From NCBI RefSeq assembly GCF_035645195.1, contig NZ_DASQNA010000016.1, positions 116,757 through 180,756 on the forward strand: a stretch of 64,000 bases of DNA, in the 5' to 3' direction. Shown piece by piece: positions 53,529 to 64,000 of the stretch. Each line of letters starts with the position of its first letter. Position 1 is the stretch's first letter. The notes beneath the pieces are model-generated. The model had not been told where the DNA came from. It did not search any database and saw only the letters and a program-made list of their open reading frames with translations. Position numbers and translations under genes: made by a program. Origin of the DNA: Paenibacillus sp. (lineage in GTDB: Bacteria > Bacillota > Bacilli > Paenibacillales > YIM-B00363).

Positions 53529-54646
53529 AGGTCTCCGCCCTCTCGCTTCGAAACTATCGCAATTACGCCGCGGTGGATCTGTCGACGGACCACCGCGTGA
53601 ACGTGTTTATCGGACGGAACGCGCAAGGGAAAACGAATTTGCTCGAAGCCATCTACATGCTTGCGCTCACCAAATCGCATCGCGCCTCGAAGGATAAGGA
53701 ATTGATCCGCTGGGGCGAACAGCACGCCGTGCTTTCGGCCATGACGGAACGAAAGTACGGCGATTGCCGTCTGCAGCTCGATTTGACGACGCAAGGCAAG
53801 AAGGCCCGCATCAACGGGCTCGAGCAGCGGAAGTTGAGCGAATATATCGGCACGCTGAACGTCGTTTTGTTCGCGCCGGAAGATTTGGAAATCGTGAAAG
53901 GTTCCCCGGGCGTGCGAAGAAGATTTCTAGATATGGAGATCGCCCAGGTCCACCCCGCCTACCTCCATTCGTTAAGCCAGTATCATAAAGTGCTCGTGCA
54001 GCGAAACAATTTTCTGAAAAGCGGCGGCGCGGCGAAGGCGTCCGGCGAGCCGATGCTGGCCGTGTGGAACGAACAATTGGCGGCCTTCGGTTCTAAAATC
54101 ATGGTAAGAAGGCAAGGCTTTATAGCGAAGCTGCAATCGTGGGCGGAGTCGATTCATTCCGGCATCACCGGAGGCGCAGAGCGGCTCGAGGTCGGCTACC
54201 TTCCTTCGGTGGAAATGAGTCCGGGGGAAGATGAAACTGTCTTATTCGAACGATTTATGGTAAAGTTATCACAGATGAAAGAGCAGGAGCTGCGAAGGGG
54301 AGCGACGTTGGTCGGTCCTCATCGCGACGATCTTGCGTTTCGCATCAACGGGAAGGACGCGTACAGTTTCGGTTCGCAGGGGCAACAGCGCACCGCGGCG
54401 CTGTCGATCAAGCTCGCCGAGATCGAGCTGATGAAGCAGGAGACAGGCGAATACCCTGTGCTGCTGCTCGACGACGTCCTGTCGGAGCTGGATCGGCAGC
54501 GGCAGACGCAGTTGATCGAGACGTTCCGCTCGAAGGTGCAGACGTTCATTACGACGACCGGCGTAGAAGGCATACGGATGGAATCGCTCGACGATGTGAA
54601 GCTGTTTCACGTCAGCGAGGGCGCCGTCGGCGACGAACCGGGATAA
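53525..54646 (+). CDS. recF: DNA replication and repair protein RecF
   Basis: 373 residues. Walker A IGRNAQGKTNLLEAIYML, signature LVGPHRDDLAF, Walker B PVLLLDDVLSELDRQRQ. SMC-like ATPase without the long coiled coil; loads RecA at gaps with RecO and RecR. Confidence 0.96.
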   Translation: MKVSALSLRNYRNYAAVDLSTDHRVNVFIGRNAQGKTNLLEAIYMLALTKSHRASKDKELIRWGEQHAVLSAMTERKYGDCRLQLDLTTQGKKARINGLEQRKLSEYIGTLNVVLFAPEDLEIVKGSPGVRRRFLDMEIAQVHPAYLHSLSQYHKVLVQRNNFLKSGGAAKASGEPMLAVWNEQLAAFGSKIMVRRQGFIAKLQSWAESIHSGITGGAERLEVGYLPSVEMSPGEDETVLFERFMVKLSQMKEQELRRGATLVGPHRDDLAFRINGKDAYSFGSQGQQRTAALSIKLAEIELMKQETGEYPVLLLDDVLSELDRQRQTQLIETFRSKVQTFITTTGVEGIRMESLDDVKLFHVSEGAVGDEPG

Positions 54647-54666
54647 CGAATTAAGGGGGCGTGCGG

Positions 54667-54915
54667 ATGTTCATCCATCTGGGCGGCGAGAAAATCATTC
54701 GCGCTTCGGAGCTGATCGGCATTTTCGACGTATCGATCGAATCTTCTTCCAAGATTTCCAAAGGCTTTCTCGCCCATGCGGCGAAAGAGAAACGAACGGA
54801 AGAGATCGGAGACGAAGAACCGAAGTCGCTCGTCGTGACGGTCGACAAGGTGTACTACTCCCCCATTTCTTCGGCGACGCTCAAGAAGCGCGCGCAATCG
54901 CCGTTGGCGCTCTAA
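54667..54915 (+). CDS. remB: Extracellular matrix regulator RemB-like (DUF370)
   Basis: 82 residues from the ATG at 54667; a GTG six bases earlier overlaps the ribosome-binding site. MFIHLGGEKIIRASELIGIFD, VVTVDKVYYSPISSATLKKRA match YaaB (RemB) of B. subtilis, which lies at the same place and affects matrix gene expression. Confidence 0.88.
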   Translation: MFIHLGGEKIIRASELIGIFDVSIESSSKISKGFLAHAAKEKRTEEIGDEEPKSLVVTVDKVYYSPISSATLKKRAQSPLAL

Positions 54916-55006
54916 GCATTCGACTTTACCAGCATTTGCGTTTTTATATATCTCTTATTCTTGCGTTTCGCTTGCTAAGCATCGGCAAATCTTGATGGAG
55001 TGATGA

Positions 55007-56923
<1,917 letters not shown>

Positions 56924-56930
56924 CGAGCAG

Positions 56931-56970
56931 GCACCCTCCGGCATTTGTATGCCGGGGGTGCTTTTCTTTT
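56931..56970 (+). terminator. gyrB terminator
   Basis: Stem GCACCCTCCGGCAT / ATGCCGGGGGTGC (near perfect, 4-base loop) followed by TTTTCTTTTT, 8 bases after the gyrB stop. Confidence 0.93.
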
Positions 56971-56988
56971 TGCCGGAGGGTCGCAAAA

Positions 56989-57004
56989 TGTTCCACGGGG
57001 AACA
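56989..57004. promoter_or_regulatory. parS-like site 3 (two mismatches)
   Basis: TGTTCCACGGGGAACA matches parS at 14 of 16 positions, just beyond the gyrB terminator. It could be weak or decayed. Confidence 0.35.
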
Positions 57005-57175
57005 GTTTGCAGTGGTTTTCTCAGGGGCGTCCGGGTGGCGGAATATGGTCGTGCTGCGCAGTGTATGGTGCTCGGCAGCGTCGCGTGTGGGCCGGCTCCC
57101 TATTGCAGATTGGCTGCGTCCGGCGCCGAAGTTCCCCTGCTTCCAGCGCTGGTTATGGGCAAACATAACGCTGCT

Positions 57176-57602
57176 GAGGTTGGGTCTCCCCCATCCCCCA
57201 GCGCCGGTTATGGGAAGGGTGTATGCAAAACAAGGGAACGGTGGTGTCATAACAAGCAACCTGGGTACCCATAACGGCTGCTGAGGTTGGGTCTCCCCCA
57301 TCCCCCAGCGCCTGTTATGGGAAGGGTGTATGCAAAACAAGGGAACGGTGGTGGCATAACAAGCAACCTGGGTACCCATAACGGCTGCCGAGGCAGGGTC
57401 TCCCCCATCCCCAGCGCCGGTTATGGGAAGGGTGTATGCAAAACAAGGGAACGGTGGTGGCATAACAAATAACCTGGGTATCCATTGCGACTGCTGAGGT
57501 TGGGTCTCCCCATCCCCCAGCGCCGGTTATGGGAAGGGAGTACGTAAAACAAAGGAACCATGGTGTCATAACAAGCAACCTGGGTGAACATAACGAGCTC
57601 CG
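57176..57602. repeat. Four tandem copies of a 107-bp repeat
   Basis: Units start at 57176, 57283, 57390 and 57496 (periods 107, 107, 106) with GAGGTTGGGTCTCCCCCA. Units 1 and 2 differ at about 3 bases; units 3 and 4 diverge progressively. Each unit carries inverted arms GCCGGTTATGGG and CCCATAACGGC. Truncated copies flank the array (57129-57175 and 57652-57680). No convincing gene uses it; open frames across it are by-products of the repeat. Confidence 0.9.
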
Positions 57603-57913
57603 AACTAGTGTTCCCTCCTCTCTACGAAGCCTCCTTCTCCTCCACACTTAGCGCCGGTTATGGGCCTATAACGGGTACCGGTAAGCGAGCCCTCCTTGCG
57701 GCCTCACGACCCCGTCAAAGCGACCTGCACGAAAGAAGAAATTCCGCAGAGTGCGCACGCCATCGAGGAAGAATTCGGACACTCGTCGAAGAAAGAAAAT
57801 AATAACGCCACGGAGGCTTGCCGAAGACGGCTGCTTTATTTGTTGAATTTTCTTCCCCACTCCCGTTTGGCAAATCTATTTTTGTGAAACAACTGGAAGT
57901 ATCGGAGAAAGAT
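57603..57913. other. Remainder of gyrB-gyrA gap
   Basis: Apart from a truncated repeat copy at 57652-57680, I see nothing here that I can support. A 64-codon minus-strand frame (57666-57860) lacks a ribosome-binding site and family resemblance. Confidence 0.4.
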
Positions 57914-57942
57914 ATGAAAATTATTTCATGAAATGTTATAAT
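57914..57942 (+). promoter_or_regulatory. gyrA promoter
   Basis: ATGAAA (57914-57919) - 17 bases - TATAAT (57937-57942) with an extended TGT before the -10, 51 bases upstream of gyrA. Confidence 0.7.
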
Positions 57943-57993
57943 ACTTAGGTTAAGGTCGGATAAACCGAAAAGTGATGTGTCGGGAGGATCTGC

Positions 57994-60480
57994 ATGTCGG
58001 ACGAAAGAGTACAACATATCCAAGAGCGTGATATCGGCACCGAAATGCGCACGTCTTTCATGGACTACGCCATGAGCATTATCGTGAGCCGCGCCCTTCC
58101 TGACGTAAGAGACGGGCTGAAGCCTGTTCATAGAAGAATATTGTTCGCGATGTCCGAGCTCGGCATGTCGCCGGACAAGCCTTATAAAAAGTCGGCCCGG
58201 ATCGTCGGCGAAGTCATCGGTAAGTACCACCCGCACGGCGACTCCGCCGTGTACGAAACGATGGTTCGGATGGCGCAGGACTTCTCGCTGCGTTACATGC
58301 TGGTCGACGGCCACGGCAACTTCGGCTCGATCGACGGCGACGCCGCGGCGGCGATGCGTTACACCGAAGCCAGACTGTCTAAGATCGCGATGGAACTGCT
58401 GCGCGATCTCAACAAGGAAACGATCGACTTCGTTCCGAATTACGACGGCGAAGAACATGAACCGGCGGTGCTGCCGGCGCGGTTCCCGAACCTGCTCGTC
58501 AACGGCGTTTCGGGCATCGCGGTCGGCATGGCGACGAACATCCCTCCCCACAACTTGGGCGAAGTGATCGACGGCGTGCTCATGCTCATCCGCAACCCGG
58601 ATGCGACGCCGATGGATTTAATGTCCGTCATCAAAGGCCCCGACTTCCCGACCGGCGGATTTATTTTGGGCCGCGAAGGCATTCGCCAAGCGTACTCGAC
58701 GGGCCGCGGTTCGGTCACGATGCGCGCCCGCGCCGAAATCGAAGAAACGAACGGCAAAGCTCGCATCATCGTCAACGAGCTGCCGTACCAGGTCATCAAA
58801 GCGAAGCTGATCGAGAAAATCGCCGAACTCGTGCGCGAGAAGCGGCTTGAAGGCATTACCGATCTGCGCGATGAATCGGATCGGAACGGCATGCGTATCG
58901 TCATCGAGCTGCGCAAAGACGTTAATCCGAACGTCGTGCTTAACAATTTGTATAAGCAGACGTCGATGCAGCTCAACTTCGGCATTAACATGCTCGCGCT
59001 CGTGAAAGGCGAACCGAAGGTGCTTAATCTTCGGGATATTCTCCACCACTACATCGAGCATCAAATCGAGGTCATCCGCAGACGGACCGAGTACGACCTG
59101 AAGAAAGCGCGGGCTCGCGCTCACATTCTCGAAGGTCTCCGAATTGCGCTCGACCACCTCGACGAAGTGATTGCGCTCATTCGCGCGTCGCGGACGACGG
59201 AAGAAGCCCGCGAAGGGTTGATGACGCAGTTCGCGCTGTCCGAGGAGCAGGCGCAAGCGATTCTCGATATGCGTCTCCAGCGTTTAACGGGGTTGGAGCG
59301 GGAGAAAATCGAGAACGAATACGCCGAGTTGATCAAGAAAATCGCCGAATACGAAGCGATTCTCGCCGACAACCAGCTCGTCCTCGGCATTATCGCCGAC
59401 GAGCTGACTGAGGTTCGCCAGCGGTTCGCCGACGAACGGCGTACGGAAATTACGATCGGCGAGGAGACGATTCTCGACGAGGATTTGATCCCGCAGGAAG
59501 AAGTGCTGATCACGATTTCCCATACCGGATATATCAAGCGTATTCCGGTCGCGGCATACCGGAGTCAAAAGCGCGGCGGCCGCGGCGTCATCGGCATGGA
59601 AACGAAAGAAGACGATTTCGTCGAACATTTGTTCGTAACAAACACGCACAACTACTTGCTCTTCGTCACGAACAAAGGCAAGGCGTATCGTCTGAAGGCG
59701 TACGAAGTGCCGGAGCTCGGCCGCACCGCGCGCGGAACGCCGGTCATCAACCTGATCCAGATCGAACAAGGCGAGCGCGTCAGCGCCGTCATCCCGATCA
59801 AGGAGTTCGGCGACGCGGATAAGTACTTGTTCTTCGCGACGCGCCACGGCATCGTCAAGAAGACGCCGCTTAGCGATTTCTCCAACATTCGGAAAGTCGG
59901 TCTGATCGCCCTCGTGCTTCGCGACGACGACGAGCTGGTCGGCGTACGCATGACGGACGGCAACCGCCAAATCGTCATGGGCACGAAGCAAGGCATGTCG
60001 ATCCGCTATCCGGAATCGGAAGTGCGGGCGATGGGACGCGCGGCGACCGGCGTCAAGGGCATCACTCTCTCCGAAAACGACGAAGTGATCGACATGGACG
60101 TCGTTGACGAGCAGGACGACGTGCTGATCGTGACGTCGAAGGGCTACGGCAAACGGACGCCGATGAACGAATACCGGATTCAGTCTCGCGGCGGCAAAGG
60201 CATCAAGACGTTGAACCTTACGCCGAAGAACGGGTATGTCGTCGGTTTGAAGGTCGTACGCGAAAACCAGGATCTGATGATCATTACCGCTTCGGGCACG
60301 GTCATTCGGACGAGCATGGAGGGCATTTCTACTATGGGTAGAAATACCCAAGGCGTTCGATTGATTCATACGCGCGAAGACGACGAAGTGGCGACGGTCA
60401 CGCAAGTCGATCGCGGGGAGAATGACGTCGAAGGCGGAGAAGATCACGGAGCGCCGGACATACCGGAGACGTTAGAGTAA
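57994..60480 (+). CDS. gyrA: DNA gyrase subunit A
   Basis: 828 residues, ATG with GGGAGGA upstream. Winged helix with QRDR segment [19 protein letters not shown] (wild-type-like Ser and Glu at the quinolone positions) and catalytic Tyr in [12 protein letters not shown]. The C-terminal six-bladed pinwheel has GyrA box QKRGGRGV. The tail is acidic. Separated from gyrB by an unusual 1.07-kb gap. Confidence 0.97.
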   Translation: MSDERVQHIQERDIGTEMRTSFMDYAMSIIVSRALPDVRDGLKPVHRRILFAMSELGMSPDKPYKKSARIVGEVIGKYHPHGDSAVYETMVRMAQDFSLRYMLVDGHGNFGSIDGDAAAAMRYTEARLSKIAMELLRDLNKETIDFVPNYDGEEHEPAVLPARFPNLLVNGVSGIAVGMATNIPPHNLGEVIDGVLMLIRNPDATPMDLMSVIKGPDFPTGGFILGREGIRQAYSTGRGSVTMRARAEIEETNGKARIIVNELPYQVIKAKLIEKIAELVREKRLEGITDLRDESDRNGMRIVIELRKDVNPNVVLNNLYKQTSMQLNFGINMLALVKGEPKVLNLRDILHHYIEHQIEVIRRRTEYDLKKARARAHILEGLRIALDHLDEVIALIRASRTTEEAREGLMTQFALSEEQAQAILDMRLQRLTGLEREKIENEYAELIKKIAEYEAILADNQLVLGIIADELTEVRQRFADERRTEITIGEETILDEDLIPQEEVLITISHTGYIKRIPVAAYRSQKRGGRGVIGMETKEDDFVEHLFVTNTHNYLLFVTNKGKAYRLKAYEVPELGRTARGTPVINLIQIEQGERVSAVIPIKEFGDADKYLFFATRHGIVKKTPLSDFSNIRKVGLIALVLRDDDELVGVRMTDGNRQIVMGTKQGMSIRYPESEVRAMGRAATGVKGITLSENDEVIDMDVVDEQDDVLIVTSKGYGKRTPMNEYRIQSRGGKGIKTLNLTPKNGYVVGLKVVRENQDLMIITASGTVIRTSMEGISTMGRNTQGVRLIHTREDDEVATVTQVDRGENDVEGGEDHGAPDIPETLE

Positions 60481-60489
60481 TATTTATTA

Positions 60490-60519
60490 AGGGATTGGTC
60501 TTTAACGCCAATCCTTTTT
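60490..60519 (+). terminator. gyrA terminator
   Basis: Stem GGATTGG / CCAATCC followed by T5, 11 bases after the stop. Confidence 0.85.
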
Positions 60520-60571
60520 GTTTTATAATTGGGTGCATCCCCATTGACACATTGAGAAGCGAGGGAATCCC

Positions 60572-61642
60572 ATGGTCACGGTAGCCGTATCCGTGCTGAA
60601 ATCCGGAGAACGTTTGATCGAGGAAGTGCGTACTTCGCAAGGCGGCGTTCTGATGGAAAAAGGGAAAGTGCTTAGTGCGAGAGACCTAGAGGTGCTCAAA
60701 GCATTTCTTATCAAATACGTGGCCATCGACGCGAAGCCTGAAGACGGACAAGAAGCGGCCGAGGATGTCGCCGCTTCGAAGTTTATGTCGAACGACATGG
60801 CTCTGTTTTATCAGGCTTACGAAGCGCTGTATCAAATATTGAAAAAGGCGTTTCGCGTCGTCAGCGCGGGGAGCGATCAGCTCCCTTTGCTGGAGATGCG
60901 TACGCATCTAGAACAGCTCCTTAGTTATGTAGAGTTGTACAACCCGCTGACGTTTACCGCCAGACGGGCCGGTCCCGACGATTATTTAATTCACAACGGG
61001 ATCATGGTCGGGTTGACCTCCTACCTCCTCGCTCGCTGGCATGGGATGCAGCAGCGGGATTGGATTCCGATCGCGCTTTCGGGCATTTTGCACGACATCG
61101 GCACGACGCGGATCGACGATGCGATCGTCAACAAGCCGTCGAAGCTGACCGCCTCCGAATTCGAGGACCTTAAGAAACATACGATAATCGGGTACAATAT
61201 TTTAAAAAATATCCCGGGAATCAACGAAGGCGTAAAACTGAGCGCGCTGCAGCACCACGAACGGCTGGACGGTTCCGGATATCCGCTCGGGGTCAAGGGC
61301 GAAAAAATTCACGTTTACGCGAAACTGATCGCGGTTACCGACGTGTTCCACGCGATGACGACGAGCCGGCAGTACAAGAAAGCCTCCTCCCCCTACCTCG
61401 TGTTGGAGCAATTGCGGAAGGATGCGTTCGGGAAACTGGAGCCGGTGCTGGTGCAGACGTTCATTCAGAAAGTGACCCAGTTCCACAACGGAACGATCGT
61501 AAGGTTGAATGACGGTACGGTCGCCGAAATCGTGTTTACGGATCCCAACAATCCTACCCGACCGATGGTAAGCGTGAACGGGCAGATCATCAATTTGGCG
61601 ATGGACCGGGAACGATTTATTCAGGAAGTCATATCGTATTAA
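60572..61642 (+). CDS. HD-GYP domain phosphodiesterase
   Basis: 356 residues, no membrane helix. Unknown N-terminal 120 residues (VSVLKSGERLIEEVRTSQGGVL), then HD-GYP: HNGIMVGLTSYL, HDIGTTRIDDAIVNKPSKL, the HHERLDGSGYP motif (GYP as HHERLDGSGYPLG) and TDVFHAMTTSRQY. Likely hydrolyses cyclic-di-GMP or a related dinucleotide. Metal-binding His/Asp residues are present. The C-terminal 65 residues (NGTIVRLNDGTVAEIVFTDPNNPTRPMV) form a small beta domain common in the Paenibacillus homologues downstream of gyrA. Confidence 0.88.
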   Translation: MVTVAVSVLKSGERLIEEVRTSQGGVLMEKGKVLSARDLEVLKAFLIKYVAIDAKPEDGQEAAEDVAASKFMSNDMALFYQAYEALYQILKKAFRVVSAGSDQLPLLEMRTHLEQLLSYVELYNPLTFTARRAGPDDYLIHNGIMVGLTSYLLARWHGMQQRDWIPIALSGILHDIGTTRIDDAIVNKPSKLTASEFEDLKKHTIIGYNILKNIPGINEGVKLSALQHHERLDGSGYPLGVKGEKIHVYAKLIAVTDVFHAMTTSRQYKKASSPYLVLEQLRKDAFGKLEPVLVQTFIQKVTQFHNGTIVRLNDGTVAEIVFTDPNNPTRPMVSVNGQIINLAMDRERFIQEVISY

Positions 61643-61654
61643 CTTCCCTCCCTG

Positions 61655-61690
61655 GGGCTCGGCGTCGTTTGCCGAGCCCTCCCTTATTTT
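61655..61690 (+). terminator. HD-GYP gene terminator
   Basis: Perfect stem GGGCTCGGC / GCCGAGCCC followed by a T-rich stretch (CCCTCCCTTATTTT). Confidence 0.8.
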
Positions 61691-61695
61691 GTATT

Positions 61696-61724
61696 TTGAC
61701 ATTCCTTGTGCCGCATGGTACATT
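61696..61724 (+). promoter_or_regulatory. rRNA operon promoter P1
   Basis: TTGACA (61696-61701) - 17 bases - TACATT (61719-61724), with TG at the extended position. Confidence 0.65.
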
Positions 61725-61780
61725 ATAAATCCGCGCTTCGAACGAATAAAACGAAGCCGCGGTGGGAATAAAAAAAGATG

Positions 61781-61809
61781 TTGCATCGGATAGGCGAACG
61801 TGGTATTAT
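61781..61809 (+). promoter_or_regulatory. rRNA operon promoter P2
   Basis: TTGCAT (61781-61786) - 17 bases - TATTAT (61804-61809), with extended TG, about 150 bases before the 16S gene. A leader with the Bacillales-type CTTGAAAACTGAACAAC segment follows at 61861. Confidence 0.75.
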
Positions 61810-61958
61810 ATAAAAGTCGCTGATTTCGAAGCCGACATCAAGTGTTAGAAAAGCTTGCTCCTTGAAAACTGAACAACGAGCGCATACGCGTCTGATGAGC
61901 TTCGGCTCGTTAGACAAAGTAAGAAAGCTAGCTTGTAATGAGCATAGACGAACCACCC

Positions 61959-63504
<1,546 letters not shown>

Positions 63505-63675
63505 TGGAGATCATGTCAGCTGTAGGCTGGCGGATCAAATCTGCCGCAAGGCATCTAATACCTCTCACTCGTATTCAGTTTTGAAGGAGCTATCGCTCCC
63601 CACAAAGTGACGAAGATGCTGACGAAGCGAATTCCGAAACCTTTGCGGGGGCCCCGAAAACACCTTCGCAACTCG

Positions 63676-63792
63676 TTTGGTGGTAATGGCGGAAGGGAAC
63701 CACGCGTACCCATCCCGAACACGACCGTTAAGCCTTCCAGCGCCGATGGTACTTAGACCGCAGGGTCTTGGGAGAGTAGGACGCCGCCAAGC
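63676..63792 (+). rRNA. rrf: 5S ribosomal RNA
   Basis: About 117 bases from TTTGGTGGTAATGGCGG to ACGCCGCCAAGC, with CATCCCGAACACGACCG and GAGAGTAGGACG. It is placed directly after 16S, before tRNA-Ile, rather than after 23S. Confidence 0.95.
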
Positions 63793-63838
63793 GAGCCCGC
63801 TTCATGCGGAGCTTAGAACTTCATACCTCAGCAATTGA

Positions 63839-63912
<74 letters not shown>

Positions 63913-63953
63913 TTGTACCTGCCTAAGTGGTGGGTTTTGTATCGGGGTCCCCG

Positions 63954-63999
63954 CAAAGTATTCGGGCTCTGCTACAAAGCTTCACTTCACTTTGCGGGG
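63954..63999 (+). other. Inverted repeat in rRNA spacer (possible processing stem)
   Basis: CCCCGCAAAGT and ACTTTGCGGGG flank about 25 bases at the window edge. A related pair (CCCCACAAAG / CTTTGCGGGG) flanks 63598-63650 before the 5S gene. Such long stems are typical RNase III targets around mature rRNAs. Confidence 0.5.
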
Positions 64000-64000
64000 T

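Noticed and set aside
57176..57602. CRISPR array
   Set aside because: Units are contiguous 107-bp repeats without unique spacers and no cas genes are present.
57666..57860. 64-codon minus-strand frame before gyrA
   Set aside because: No ribosome-binding site, low-complexity Lys/Phe composition and no recognisable relatives.

Overview
The window is a piece of a Firmicutes chromosome spanning the replication origin. Gene content, gene order and the 16S gene point to the family Paenibacillaceae (Paenibacillus or a close relative). Evidence: the walRKHIJ-htrA-rlmH block, the purA-dnaB-rplI-gdpP block, the rpsR-ssb-rpsF block, parB-soj-noc-rsmG-mnmG-mnmE-jag-yidC-rnpA-rpmH, then dnaA-dnaN-yaaA-recF-remB-gyrB-gyrA and an rRNA operon. 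Sporulation-linked genes (yyaC, noc, remB) are present. The core half is clearly GC-rich, while the left 17 kb is visibly richer in A+T.

Layout. 1-9.6 kb is accessory sequence: two secreted paralogues (one a stalk-domain protein, one cut by the window edge), a GIY-YIG protein, a methyltransferase-TPR protein, an RsbQ-like hydrolase coupled to a PAS histidine kinase, an IS110-like scar, and three paralogous small proteins, two with poly-glutamate tails. 9.6-17.4 kb looks like a composite integrative island at the 3' end of rlmH. Copies of the last six rlmH codons (Glu-Pro-Tyr-His-Lys-stop) lie at 17371, 13636 and 9592, with a weaker one at 12686. The interval next to rlmH carries only a two-gene ATPase-subtilase module matching the IetAS antiphage type. 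The outer interval carries a YndJ-like membrane protein, two DUF2935 proteins and a frameshifted nucleotidyltransferase. No Ccr recombinase is visible.

17.4-49.7 kb is core genome, nearly all on the minus strand and so transcribed away from the origin. It holds cell-wall signalling (walR/walK with walH, walI, walJ, HtrA and a LysM-G5-M23 hydrolase), purine synthesis, the replicative helicase, ribosomal proteins, c-di-AMP turnover, a tRNA-Ser, chromosome partitioning (parB, soj, noc and two parS sites), rRNA/tRNA modification and membrane insertion.

49.9-52.1 kb is the origin. DnaA-box clusters lie on both sides of dnaA, and a DnaA-trio/AT-rich unwinding element sits between dnaA and dnaN. 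Genes diverge from here: rpmH and beyond on the minus strand, dnaA to gyrA and the rRNA operon on the plus strand. The gyrB-gyrA gap is unusually long and holds four copies of a 107-bp tandem repeat. The window ends in an rRNA operon with the order 16S-5S-tRNA-Ile.

Most promising leads: the SCC-like duplication of the rlmH end around an IetAS module, the RsbQ-PAS kinase pair, the acidic-tail paralogue cluster with a sigma-K-like promoter, the gyrB-gyrA minisatellite, and competing hairpins between rpmH and rnpA.
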